A DNA stretch of 64,000 nucleotides from Sphingobium sp. YR768 (GCF_900111125.1 NZ_FOGE01000001.1:427928-491927); one strand, 5' to 3'. Positions 24,833-32,154 are shown, counted from the first letter of the stretch. The notes: generated by a model from the letters alone, not told the origin. Numbers and translations: made by a program.

Positions 24833-26074
24833 TCAGCCGTTTTTGCCGCCACTCACTAGTTTGATGGTTGCAGTGTGTGCGGTAACGGTGCGGTAAGCGC
24901 CGGGGGCCAGAGCCTCGATCTGGTCGATCAGTTCTTCCGTTGCCGCAAGGACCAAGCCCAGATTGGCGGGGTCGGGGATCGCGTAGATATCGCTGATCGC
25001 GAACGGGACGTGGCCCAGCATGATTTCGCCCTGGCGCCAGTTCACTTCGCCGATCATCCGGCGGACGATGGTCGATATGGATCGCCGGATCAGCTTCGGC
25101 CCGGCCTGCCTTTCGCCCGGCAGGTCCAGCTTTTCGCGCATGCGGTCCCATGATCCCCGGATCGATGACACGTCGATCCACAGTTCGTCCGGCCCATGCA
25201 TTTCGTCCAGCAAGGGCGCGCACTGACGCGCGATCGGTACCATAGGCAGGCGCTTGTTGGTGCGTTGACGGCGCACCGGGTTAAGATCGAGGACGCGGGC
25301 GTCCGCGTGCCACTGGTTGCGTTTTACCGCGAGGATCGTTTCAGGGCGCGCCCAGCTGGCCACCGCGAGTTGCAGATAGCGCAGGAGGTTCCGGCGCGTG
25401 GCCGCGATCATCGCCTGTTCCTTGTCCGATCGCGCTTCGGGGCGCAGGCAGAAATTGAACATCGCCGCGATCGTCTTCACGTCGGCCCTGTAGGTTGGCG
25501 ACTGGGTTACATCGACTTGTTGGCGGGCCTTGAACTGCGCTTTCTGCCCCGGCGTCGCGTTGATCGCAGCTGCGAGCTGCATGACGCTGCCTTCGACATG
25601 GCTCAGTGATCGGTCCCGCAGCACCCTGCCCTTCGGGCTCATGACGGGCCGCTGAAGCGCCCATGCGCGAAACTTGTCGACCCACGCTTCATTGAGCGCG
25701 GCGCAGACGGTCTTTGCATCCGTTTCCGCCAGATAGTCGATGACATGGGCGAGCCGATGGCGGGCCGCTTCCGCCCCCGCCTTCCCGTCCATCAAAATCA
25801 GATAGTCGGCCACCGCGTCCGCGACCGTCGGGGATGCCTCATGCTCCCACGGCCGATGGCAATGTGGGCACATGCGGTGCCCGCTATTGTTCAGATAGAG
25901 GCGATCGAGGGCGATGCGCCCTTCCGCAAGGTCGCCCGTGCCCGCGCTAGCGGATCGCTCCCTTCCCCGTTCAGAGTCGTACCAGATGATTTCAAGATTG
26001 GTTCGGCCGGGGCGGCGATGGAGCGCATAGTCTCCGCGCTGATAGAGCGGCTTCGGGCGCTTCGTTGCAGGCAT
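24833..26074 (-). CDS. Phage tyrosine recombinase (integrase)
   Basis: 413 residues. The N-terminal half holds an arm-binding/core-binding region (DYALHRRPGRTNLEIIWYDS; AALNEAWVDKFRAWALQ). The catalytic half has SWARPETILAVKRNQWH as the first Arg box, LIRRSISTIVRRM in place of the usual HxxRH box, MLGH, and a Tyr in ISDIYAIPDP. The first His of the box is replaced (Lys/Leu), a tolerated variation. A CPHCHRPWEHE Cys/His cluster near residue 80 may bind zinc. It lies at the left prophage end against tRNA-Gly. Confidence 0.88.
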   Translation of the reverse strand: MPATKRPKPLYQRGDYALHRRPGRTNLEIIWYDSERGRERSASAGTGDLAEGRIALDRLYLNNSGHRMCPHCHRPWEHEASPTVADAVADYLILMDGKAGAEAARHRLAHVIDYLAETDAKTVCAALNEAWVDKFRAWALQRPVMSPKGRVLRDRSLSHVEGSVMQLAAAINATPGQKAQFKARQQVDVTQSPTYRADVKTIAAMFNFCLRPEARSDKEQAMIAATRRNLLRYLQLAVASWARPETILAVKRNQWHADARVLDLNPVRRQRTNKRLPMVPIARQCAPLLDEMHGPDELWIDVSSIRGSWDRMREKLDLPGERQAGPKLIRRSISTIVRRMIGEVNWRQGEIMLGHVPFAISDIYAIPDPANLGLVLAATEELIDQIEALAPGAYRTVTAHTATIKLVSGGKNG

Positions 26075-26232
26075 ATGGTCCTCTGGTAGTCGGCGGCGGC
26101 CTTTGTCAGCATGTCATAGGCACCGCTGGACACCAGCAGGTCAAGATCGTCCGGTGAAAGCTGGATGCCCTTCCCCTGCTCCAGACGGCGCGAAAGACGG
26201 CGTAGCAGGTCGGGCGGCGTAGACGCGTTCAT
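25891..26232 (-). CDS. Possible small prophage protein overlapping the integrase start
   Basis: From MNASTPPDLLRRLSRRLEQG through LSPDDLDLLVSSGAYDMLTK the first 50 or so residues look protein-like, with helices suggesting a short regulatory or excision-type protein. The frame continues without a stop through the first 180 bases of the integrase gene, where the composition looks like an overlap shadow. The upstream gene ends next to the ATG. The C-terminus is uncertain. I do not recognise the family. Confidence 0.4.
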   Translation of the reverse strand: MNASTPPDLLRRLSRRLEQGKGIQLSPDDLDLLVSSGAYDMLTKAAADYQRTICLQRSARSRSISAETMRSIAAPAEPILKSSGTTLNGEGSDPLARARATLRKGASPSIASI

Positions 26233-26741
26233 GCGGCTCTCCGTTGGGCGGACAGCCAGGACCGGTGCTGTTCCACGAAATGCGCGATCGGTAGCCGTCC
26301 GGCTTCCAGGCCAAGGTCGCGGCGCGCCCATTTCAGCATGTCGGCTATCGCGTAGAAGCGGTTCCACGCTTCAAGGAATGGCTTGGCGGCGTCGCCGAAA
26401 TCTTCGGCAATGGCGATCATCGACACCTTATTCGACCATGCCCAACGCAGACGCTCGTCGCTCGCATGGAAGGCTTTGTTCAGCGCATGGTCCGACCGGC
26501 GCAAACTTTCCTCCAGCGCGGCGAGCTTTTCCTCCGGCGTCGCCGGCGGCACTTCTTGACGCTCCAGTGAAACGACCCAATGCCAGTCCGCCGCTATGGC
26601 CTGCCAGACGCGGATTTCCTGCGCCGCCTGATCGGCCAGTATCCTGCCCGACGCGATCAGCGCAGGATATTGGGCCTGACGCCGCTCGACGGCGGCGGCG
26701 GCTTCCTGCGCCAGCGATGCATATTGGGTCAGGCCCTTCAT
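26229..26741 (-). CDS. Prophage hypothetical protein, helical
   Basis: 170 residues, Ala/Glu/Trp-rich and largely helical, starting MKGLTQYASLAQEAAAAVER. Notable segments are EEKLAALEESLRRSDHALNK and ADMLKWARRDLGLEAGRLPI. I do not recognise a family. Its start overlaps the end of the methyltransferase gene by four bases and its end overlaps the next small frame, so it belongs to the leftward early operon. Confidence 0.65.
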   Translation of the reverse strand: MKGLTQYASLAQEAAAAVERRQAQYPALIASGRILADQAAQEIRVWQAIAADWHWVVSLERQEVPPATPEEKLAALEESLRRSDHALNKAFHASDERLRWAWSNKVSMIAIAEDFGDAAKPFLEAWNRFYAIADMLKWARRDLGLEAGRLPIAHFVEQHRSWLSAQRRAA

Positions 26742-28459
26742 GCTGCGATCCTTTCCGCCTCGTCATCATTGGCGACATTGGCGCGGGCGAGCGCTTCGGA
26801 CATGACCGGCGACACGCTGTTGCCGCACATGCGGACCTGCGCCGTCTTGGTCAGCGGCCGACCGTTGATCATCAGGTCGATGATATATTCGGGCGGGAAG
26901 CCCTGCGCATTGAACAGCTCGCGCGGGGTCAGCATGCGCATGCCGATGTCGACGATGACATAGTCTTCGCCGCCGATCGTCACGATCACCAGGCCGAAGC
27001 GATCTTTCGTCGTGACGGCGCCCAGCGGGCCGGTCAGGCCATGGCCATCCTGTTCATTGCCATAATATTTGACCAGGAAGGCGCGCACTTCGCCATAGTG
27101 ACCGCCGCCGCTGGTCAGCGTACCGATCGGTTCTTCATGGCTCTGCCCGAACTGGTTGTTCCGCAGCTTGACCATATGGCTGGCCACCAGCTGCTGCTGG
27201 GTGCCGCGATGGACGATCGTGGACAGCGGCGCATCGGCCGCGCGGCCGATCACGCCCGTATTGTGCTGGGCCATGAAGGCGGCGACCAGATATTGATGCG
27301 CGCCGCCGGCAGTGATGGTGTGGGTCGGTTCGCCCGCATCGGTGTGGGGCTTCCCGCTGTTGCGCATCGTCATGACGTGCGGTGCGATCAGCGCCATTTC
27401 GCCACGATGCGCGCCGGTGATGGTCGGGATCGGGTCGCCCGGCGCATAGTTGCGGTCGGCGCTGCCGTGATGCGTCAGTGGCGTGAAATAGGGCGTAACC
27501 ACCGCAAATTCGCCGCCCTTGGCCGTGGTGATGGTCCGCAGCGGTTCGTTGCCCGCATAGGTGCGTTCAGCGCCCCAATTGCCATTGCAGACCGGCACGA
27601 TGAACGGGTGCGGTGCATTGATGACATAGCGCATGATCCCGGCAGCGATGCGACGACAGGTCGCATCCTTCAGCGGTCGGGCACGGGTGAAGATCGATGG
27701 GCACGGGATCGACCAGTCGATGATTTCGGCGGCCGTGCGCCATGGCAGAATTTGGCCTTTGGCCACGGCCGGGGTGCCGGGCTTGCCATGCGAGGCCTTG
27801 GGCCAGACGATCGGCTGCCCGTCGCAGCGCGCGATCATGAACAGCCGCTTGCGGCTGGTGGGTGCGCCATAGTCGCAGGCGCGCAGTTCGCGCCACTGGA
27901 CGCGGTATCCGGCGCGGCGCAGCTTCGCCACCCACTGGTCGAAGGTTTTGCCTTTCGCCTTGGGACAGGGGCGGCCATCCTCGCCCAGCGGCCCCCAGGT
28001 GCGGAATTCCTCGACATTCTCCAGCATGATGATTGCGGGGCGCAGCATCGGGCCGAGGCGATCGATCCAGTGATGCACCACCCAAGCGAGGTCGCGGATA
28101 TTCTTCTCGACCGGCTTGCCGCCCTTCGCCTTGCTGAAATGCTTGCAGTCGGGGCTAAACCAGGCGAGGCGGACGGGACGCGGGCGCAGCTCGCCATTGT
28201 CATTGGCGAAGCTCACCGCCTCCAGAGGATCGACCGCCCATACGCTCTGGCACAGATGCCGGGTCGTCGGGTGATTGGCCGCGTGCATCGCTACGGCTTC
28301 AGGATCGTGGTTGACGGCCACGTCGACCTGTCGGCGCAAGGCACGCTCGATCCCGGTGGACGCGCCTCCCCCGCCCGCGAAATTGTCGACTATGATGCCG
28401 TCGTTCCAGTCGCGCGGTGCGATAGTGCGTTCGGCGTCGAGGAGGAGGGCGTGCTTCAC
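26738..28459 (-). CDS. Phage DNA cytosine-C5 methyltransferase
   Basis: I start at the GTG at 28459, which overlaps the upstream stop (GTGA), giving 573 residues. Motif I is DNFAGGGGAS (residues 25-34). The motif IV loop is SPDCKHFS with the catalytic Cys at 105, where most enzymes have PPCQ. ENVEEF is motif VI, and CDYGAPTSRKRLFMIA is motif VIII. Motifs IX-X are RELFNAQGFPPEYI and CGNSVSPVMSEALARA. Between them, residues about 300-490 hold six repeats of about 40 residues built around P-x-x-T-I-T, probably the target-recognition region. It likely modifies phage DNA against restriction. Confidence 0.88.
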   Translation of the reverse strand: MKHALLLDAERTIAPRDWNDGIIVDNFAGGGGASTGIERALRRQVDVAVNHDPEAVAMHAANHPTTRHLCQSVWAVDPLEAVSFANDNGELRPRPVRLAWFSPDCKHFSKAKGGKPVEKNIRDLAWVVHHWIDRLGPMLRPAIIMLENVEEFRTWGPLGEDGRPCPKAKGKTFDQWVAKLRRAGYRVQWRELRACDYGAPTSRKRLFMIARCDGQPIVWPKASHGKPGTPAVAKGQILPWRTAAEIIDWSIPCPSIFTRARPLKDATCRRIAAGIMRYVINAPHPFIVPVCNGNWGAERTYAGNEPLRTITTAKGGEFAVVTPYFTPLTHHGSADRNYAPGDPIPTITGAHRGEMALIAPHVMTMRNSGKPHTDAGEPTHTITAGGAHQYLVAAFMAQHNTGVIGRAADAPLSTIVHRGTQQQLVASHMVKLRNNQFGQSHEEPIGTLTSGGGHYGEVRAFLVKYYGNEQDGHGLTGPLGAVTTKDRFGLVIVTIGGEDYVIVDIGMRMLTPRELFNAQGFPPEYIIDLMINGRPLTKTAQVRMCGNSVSPVMSEALARANVANDDEAERIAA

Positions 28460-28887
28460 CGGGCAGTCTCCAGCAGGTCGGGGTGATTGGCGAGGCGCAG
28501 CAGATTGTCCGCGTGGCACCATCGGCTGGTGGTGGGGCACCAGCATTGAAGATCGAGGCCGGACAGTTCCGGCAGGCGGCGCAGGACGCGATCGAGCAGT
28601 CGATGCATCGCTTCGATTTCGGCGGGGCAGAAACCCAGCATCTCCAGCGACAGGTCACCGAGGCGGCCATCAAGCCAGCGGGCGTGCAGGCGCACGGATC
28701 GAGCATGACCGAAGTCGCGGCCATCGAACGGGTTGGCAAAATCCGTCGGGCGGCCGACATAGCGAACGCCCTGCCCCAATGGCCCGCCCTGCTTGCGCGG
28801 GCGCTGGAGGCGGCGGGGTTGCCGGGCCTCCGGCACCATGATCGGGGGTGTCAGCCCCCGATCCATCAAGCGGCGCGCCGCTTCCAT
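28456..28887 (-). CDS. DUF4326 domain protein
   Basis: I choose the ATG at 28887, overlapping the upstream stop, giving 143 residues. The DUF4326 pattern is visible: RLQRPRKQGG, GVRYVGRPTDFANPFDGRDF, a middle helix LDRVLRRLPELSGL, and the end DLQCWCPTTSRWCHADNLLR. The CWC...CHAD part is the family hallmark. The function is unknown; the family is frequent in phages. The preceding residues in a longer frame are Arg/Leu-rich and arise from the shifted reading of the hexanucleotide repeat, so I exclude them. Confidence 0.8.
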   Translation of the reverse strand: MEAARRLMDRGLTPPIMVPEARQPRRLQRPRKQGGPLGQGVRYVGRPTDFANPFDGRDFGHARSVRLHARWLDGRLGDLSLEMLGFCPAEIEAMHRLLDRVLRRLPELSGLDLQCWCPTTSRWCHADNLLRLANHPDLLETAR

Positions 28888-29543
28888 CAGGCGGCTTCCG
28901 GCTTGGGCACGGCCTTGAGACATTCGACCATCCCGAAAGCGAGCCGCTTCATGCGCGCATGACGAGTGGCGTAGGCGTCGGCGTAGGCGTAGGCGTCGGC
29001 GTAGGCGTAGGCGTCGGCGTAGGCGTCGGCGTCGGCGTAGGCGTAGGCGTAGGCGTCGGCGTAGGCGTAGGCGTCTCTTAAGATGGAACGCCATTCCTCT
29101 ACCGGCGCCCGATCTCCCGCCAGAGCGCGGGTGTGCAGCGCCTGCAATTTCTTGTGGGGCTCGGGGGAGCGGCCACGCTGTTCGCTGACCTCGATGGCCA
29201 GAACCGTCACATGTTCGGCATGCCAGCGATAGACCACGTCGAACGGCACCTGGCCATTCAGGCGCTTCAGTTCGGCATAGAAGTCCAGCCCCCACTGGCG
29301 GGCGTCGCTGAACTCCATGCGGTCAAAGAACCAGGGCACCATCTGCGCCAGCCAGCGCGGCATGATGCTGGCGGGACATTTGGCAGGACCGTCGATTTCA
29401 TCGCCGATAACGCCCAGCGCGCAGGCGAGTTGACGGCCGTCGCGTTCGACATGCCATTTGCCCTGGGTCAGCTTTTCATCATTGAACGCGGCTTCATAGC
29501 GCGCAAAGGCTTCCTCTGCCGTGGTGGCAAGCGTCATGGTCAT
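28887..29543 (-). CDS. Prophage protein with (Ala-Tyr/Ala-Asp)18 dipeptide repeat
   Basis: 218 residues. The N-terminal two thirds are globular, with GKWHVERDGRQLACALGVIG, WLAQMVPWFFDRMEF and VVYRWHAEHVTVLAIEVSEQ. From about residue 156 a run of 18 dipeptides follows, each Ala-Tyr or Ala-Asp, encoded by 18 GGCGTA/GGCGTC hexamers (plus-strand sense). A short basic C-terminus (RHARMKRLAFGMVECLKAV) ends the protein. Similar tracts occur in proteins of other phages. The function is unknown to me. It overlaps both neighbours by a few bases, so it is operon-internal. Confidence 0.8.
   Translation of the reverse strand: MTMTLATTAEEAFARYEAAFNDEKLTQGKWHVERDGRQLACALGVIGDEIDGPAKCPASIMPRWLAQMVPWFFDRMEFSDARQWGLDFYAELKRLNGQVPFDVVYRWHAEHVTVLAIEVSEQRGRSPEPHKKLQALHTRALAGDRAPVEEWRSILRDAYAYADAYAYAYADADAYADAYAYADAYAYADAYATRHARMKRLAFGMVECLKAVPKPEAA
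28968..29075. repeat. Hexanucleotide tandem repeat, 18 units of GGCGTA/GGCGTC
   Basis: Counting unit by unit gives 18 uninterrupted hexamers, 11 ending in A and 7 in C, arranged irregularly. The array lies wholly inside the coding frame of the dipeptide-repeat protein and codes alternately for Ala-Tyr and Ala-Asp. Gain or loss of units would keep the frame. Confidence 0.95.
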
Positions 29544-29761
29544 TCTCCTTGGGGGGTGACCGCTGTTTCGCGGTCGATGAAATCTTCCAGCGCGTACATC
29601 GCGTCGGACTCTGCTTCGGCAGCCGCCTTTTCAGCGGCTTCCAGTTCCTTGACCTTGTCTTCAGCCGCGCCTCTGGCCCGGATCGCCGCGCCGTGGGCGT
29701 GGCGGGTCTGCCGCACGCGCTCGCACAGTTCGTTAAAGGTCGGTGCGGGCTCGGCGGTCAT
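29540..29761 (-). CDS. Small helical prophage protein
   Basis: 73 residues, predicted coiled coil: AEDKVKELEAAEKAAAEAES, then YALEDFIDRETAV. No family recognised. ATGA overlaps link it to both neighbouring genes, so it is translated as part of the leftward operon. Confidence 0.6.
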   Translation of the reverse strand: MTAEPAPTFNELCERVRQTRHAHGAAIRARGAAEDKVKELEAAEKAAAEAESDAMYALEDFIDRETAVTPQGE

Positions 29762-29985
29762 AGCGCCAGCCTCCGTTCGATCAGGTCGGCGGGCAGGCCG
29801 GTCACGCGCTCCAGTTCGGCGCGGAAGGCGTCGCGGGCGATAGACTGGTTTTCCAGTTCACCCGCATATTGACCGACGATGGTCGTATCCGCAGCGGTGC
29901 GGGCGGCGAGGCTGGCGACGTGACCCGACACCATTTCAAGGTGCAGGCCCGCGAGACCGAGCGAAGAAAGGTGGGCCGCGCTCAT
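29758..29985 (-). CDS. Small prophage protein, unknown
   Basis: 75 residues, mostly helical, starting MSAAHLSSLGLAGLHLEMVS and ending RVTGLPADLIERRLAL. No family recognised. It overlaps the small membrane-protein gene upstream and the coiled-coil gene downstream by four bases each. Confidence 0.6.
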   Translation of the reverse strand: MSAAHLSSLGLAGLHLEMVSGHVASLAARTAADTTIVGQYAGELENQSIARDAFRAELERVTGLPADLIERRLAL

Positions 29986-30116
29986 GCCCAGATGGCCCAG
30001 GCGAAGAGGGCGACTGACAGGATCAGCGCGAAGAGCGCGACGGCCAGATAGCAGATGGCGTTGAACTCAGCGCGCTGCGCCTGTTCCAATCGCCGGTCGA
30101 TATCGATGTGGGACAT
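29982..30116 (-). CDS. Very small prophage membrane protein (44 residues)
   Basis: A short frame, MSHIDIDRRLEQAQRAEFNA, continuing with one strong membrane helix (CYLAVALFALILSVALFAWA). Its GGGAGG ribosome site lies 6 bases upstream but inside a 9-bp hairpin. The stop overlaps the next start. The size and single helix recall small phage inner-membrane proteins, but function cannot be assigned. Confidence 0.65.
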   Translation of the reverse strand: MSHIDIDRRLEQAQRAEFNAICYLAVALFALILSVALFAWAIWA

Positions 30117-30120
30117 GATT

Positions 30121-30143
30121 GCCTCCCGTTGGTGACGGGAGGC
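30121..30143 (-). promoter_or_regulatory. Hairpin sequestering the ribosome site of the 44-residue gene
   Basis: GCCTCCCGT and ACGGGAGGC form a perfect 9-bp stem around TGGTG. On the minus strand the 3' arm contains the GGGAGG Shine-Dalgarno sequence, placed right before the ATG at 30116. Confidence 0.6.
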
Positions 30144-30150
30144 GGAATAT

Positions 30151-30196
30151 GCGATTATCGGAACTATCGCAAGTTCAAACTTGCGATTATCGGAAC
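30151..30196. promoter_or_regulatory. Operator repeats after the HIRAN gene
   Basis: GCGATTATCGGAAC occurs twice as a direct repeat (30151-30164, 30183-30196). A perfect palindrome, ATCGCAAGTT-CA-AACTTGCGAT, lies at 30166-30187 between and partly over them. The same GCGATTATCGGAA motif occurs beside the repressor gene, so these are likely repressor binding sites. Confidence 0.7.
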
Positions 30197-30197
30197 T

Positions 30198-30617
30198 TTA
30201 GTCCGGCCACTCTTCATCCGGCCACCAGTCTGGGTCTTCAGAACCGGGTGGCGGCCAATCGAAAGCGCGAGAATCGCTGACGTCAGGCAGGGTCGGTTGC
30301 GTGCCGTCGAGGTGTGCACGAACCGTCGCGCCCCATCGTGCTTTCCCCTGAAAGATAGCAGCCAGGCCCCCGCGCTGGAGGGCGCCGCCTATGAATTGCG
30401 CACGCTCTGCGCGGATATAGCCGATCTGGATATGGCGGGCCGAGAAGACCGCGATGGCTCTTGGGTCAACCGGGTTCTTTGGCTCCGGGACCAGATACAC
30501 CGGCTCCCCCGGCACGCACATGGCAATCTCAAAACGGCGCGACGGACCGTCCTTGTTGGGATGGTCCGCCCCGACAACAGCTAAAGACAGTCGCTTCAAA
30601 GTTCCCTGCCGAACCAA
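30198..30617 (-). CDS. HIRAN domain protein
   Basis: About 139 residues. The HIRAN fold pattern is visible: LSLAVVGADHPNKDGPSRRF, VYLVPEPKNPVDPRAIAVF and HIQIGYIRAERAQFIGGALQ. The C-terminus is acidic, Pro/Trp-rich (DPDWWPDEEWPD). HIRAN domains bind DNA ends or stalled-fork DNA in helicases; a stand-alone copy suggests a DNA-damage or DNA-end sensing role (inference). The frame opens with TTG at 30617, overlapping the repressor end. A TTG at 30599 with AGGGA upstream is the alternative. Confidence 0.78.
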   Translation of the reverse strand: MVRQGTLKRLSLAVVGADHPNKDGPSRRFEIAMCVPGEPVYLVPEPKNPVDPRAIAVFSARHIQIGYIRAERAQFIGGALQRGGLAAIFQGKARWGATVRAHLDGTQPTLPDVSDSRAFDWPPPGSEDPDWWPDEEWPD

Positions 30618-31306
30618 ATGGCGCGACCGTGAATGCGCAGATCGTCCGCATCGACTTCGAAATCAGGTCCGCCTGCCACCTTGTTTTCCGACGCAATAAG
30701 GATGCGTCCCTGCCCCGCCGCGCGTAGCCGCTTCAGTCCATGGGCGCCGAAATGGTCAATCCAATAGATGCCGTGCATGCGAGAGAGGGTCTTATCCGAG
30801 GTGTCGATCAAGACGCGATCACCAGTGCGGAGCGTCGGCTCCATGCTGTCTCCGACACCGCGCACCTGCCGAAGCGAATGAAACGGAGCCCGCGTGATAA
30901 TGCGCAGAAGTCCCATGTCCCATTTAACCGGCTCTTCCTCGATCATGTCTTCGATCAGCGTCCCCGGCCCCATCGACAGGGATAGATCGAGAGAGATGAT
31001 GTCGACTGTGCCGTCATCAGCGGAGGCGTTGCGAGTAGGTGGGATGTCAGGATGCGGGAGGCTTTCGACGTCCGCCGGGACCATCTTATAGTGGCTTTTC
31101 GATTGCAGCCGATCCTGCTCGACTAACCATTCCCGCGCCCGCAAAAGCTCCTGCGCTTTGAACTGGCGTTCGCCGACCTTCACTTTCGAAATCTTGTTTT
31201 CCTCCAAGCCAAGCGCGGCCGCCAGATCGCGCTGCTTCAGCCCGAGGCGATCGAGCAACCGAAAAATATCGGCGGCTTGGGGATTGAGATGGGCATAGGG
31301 GTCCAT
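30596..31306 (-). CDS. CI-like phage repressor (helix-turn-helix plus S24/LexA-type domain)
   Basis: Starting at the ATG at 31306 gives 236 residues. The N-terminal HTH is ADIFRLLDRLGLKQRDLAAA, with LGLEENKISKVKVGERQFKA. The C-terminal peptidase S24-like domain contains VRGVGDSMEPTLRTGDRVLI, with the catalytic Ser in GDSMEP, and a later KRLRAAGQGRILIASENK segment for the Lys. Self-cleavage on DNA damage is therefore expected. It faces the Cro-like gene across a 93-base region with operator repeats, the classic lysogeny switch. Confidence 0.9.
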   Translation of the reverse strand: MDPYAHLNPQAADIFRLLDRLGLKQRDLAAALGLEENKISKVKVGERQFKAQELLRAREWLVEQDRLQSKSHYKMVPADVESLPHPDIPPTRNASADDGTVDIISLDLSLSMGPGTLIEDMIEEEPVKWDMGLLRIITRAPFHSLRQVRGVGDSMEPTLRTGDRVLIDTSDKTLSRMHGIYWIDHFGAHGLKRLRAAGQGRILIASENKVAGGPDFEVDADDLRIHGRAIWFGREL

Positions 31307-31325
31307 TTCGCTATTGGACCCGACC

Positions 31326-31387
31326 TTCCGAATATCGCAATCGCGATTATCGGAAGTTTTCACTTGCGATGAACTTCCGATAATCGC
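31326..31387. promoter_or_regulatory. Operator region between repressor and Cro-like genes
   Basis: GCGATTATCGGAAGTT (31343-31358) and its exact inverse AACTTCCGATAATCGC (31372-31387) are separated by 13 bases. A third imperfect copy TTCCGAATATCGC lies at 31326-31338. The region separates the divergent repressor and Cro-like genes, and the same motif recurs near 30.15 kb. Confidence 0.85.
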
Positions 31388-31399
31388 ATACAACGCTCC

Positions 31400-31651
31400 A
31401 TGAGCACCGAAGCCGACATGATCATCGACGGACTGGGCGGCACATCCGCCGTAGCCAAGATGATGAGCACGCCCACTTCCACCGTTCACAGCTGGCGGAA
31501 AAATGGCATCCCCCTCTCGCGCCTGGCGCATTTACGGTTGGTGGTGAAGGCTGACGGCCTCCGCTGGCCGTTGGATAACGCCGCTGACGCTGCCCCGTCC
31601 CCCGGTAATCCATCGAACCTTACCGCAGCGCAGCAAAGCGAGGCGGCGTGA
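31400..31651 (+). CDS. Cro-like helix-turn-helix regulator
   Basis: 83 residues. The HTH reads DGLGGTSAVAKMMSTPTSTV followed by HSWRKNGIPLSRLAHLRLVV, the YdaS/Cro-type pattern. The C-terminus is low-complexity. It starts 13 bases after the operator pair and is divergent from the repressor. It is the first gene of the rightward early operon and probably opposes the repressor. Confidence 0.8.
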   Translation: MSTEADMIIDGLGGTSAVAKMMSTPTSTVHSWRKNGIPLSRLAHLRLVVKADGLRWPLDNAADAAPSPGNPSNLTAAQQSEAA

Positions 31652-32154
31652 TGACACGCACGGTCACCCTCTCCCCCGATCAGCAATCCGGCAAGGCCGC
31701 CTTCAAGGCGCTGGTGAAGGCCTTTGGCGGTCAGGAAGCGGCCGCATCCGAAACCGGTGTGCGCCAGCAAAAAATCAGCGACATGGGCCTGCCCAATATC
31801 GCCGAATTCCCCACGCTGGACCTGATCGACCTGCTGGAGGATCGCACCGTCGGCCTGCCCGGCTGGCCGCATGTCACCCACTGGCTTTGCCACCGGCGCG
31901 GCGGCGTGTTCGTGCCGCTGCCGCAGGGCGAGGATGATGCGGACGGCATGATGGTCACCGTCGCCGAACTGGCGGGCGAACTGGGCGACGTGTCCCGCGC
32001 CATTTCCGAAGCCGTCTGCGCATCGGGCGATGGCGGCCGCGAAGTCACCAAGGCCGAGGCCGCAGCCGCGCTGGCCGAGCTGGATGGCCTGGACCGGACA
32101 TCGGCGCAGTTGCGCCTGAAATTATTGTCAAAAATGAAGGGAGCGTCGCAATGA
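31651..32154 (+). CDS. CII-like phage regulatory protein
   Basis: 167 residues. The N-terminal part (KAAFKALVKAFGGQEAAASE, TGVRQQKISDMGLPNIAEFP) is an HTH of the phage regulatory CII type. The rest is helical with a C-terminal LDGLDRTSAQLRLKLLSKM segment. The ATG overlaps the Cro-like stop; a GTG three bases earlier is also possible. Its position second after cro fits a lysis-lysogeny regulator. Confidence 0.65.
   Translation: MTRTVTLSPDQQSGKAAFKALVKAFGGQEAAASETGVRQQKISDMGLPNIAEFPTLDLIDLLEDRTVGLPGWPHVTHWLCHRRGGVFVPLPQGEDDADGMMVTVAELAGELGDVSRAISEAVCASGDGGREVTKAEAAAALAELDGLDRTSAQLRLKLLSKMKGASQ

Noticed and set aside
26165..28486. A 773-codon plus-strand frame opposite the methyltransferase
   Set aside because: No protein-like motifs, while the minus strand has all C5 methyltransferase motifs.
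28968..29075. Possible CRISPR array because of regular repeats
   Set aside because: The units are contiguous hexamers without spacers and are in a coding frame.
28888..29295. An Arg/Leu-rich extension upstream of the DUF4326 start
   Set aside because: It is the shifted reading of the hexanucleotide repeat; the ATG at 28887 starts just at the upstream stop.
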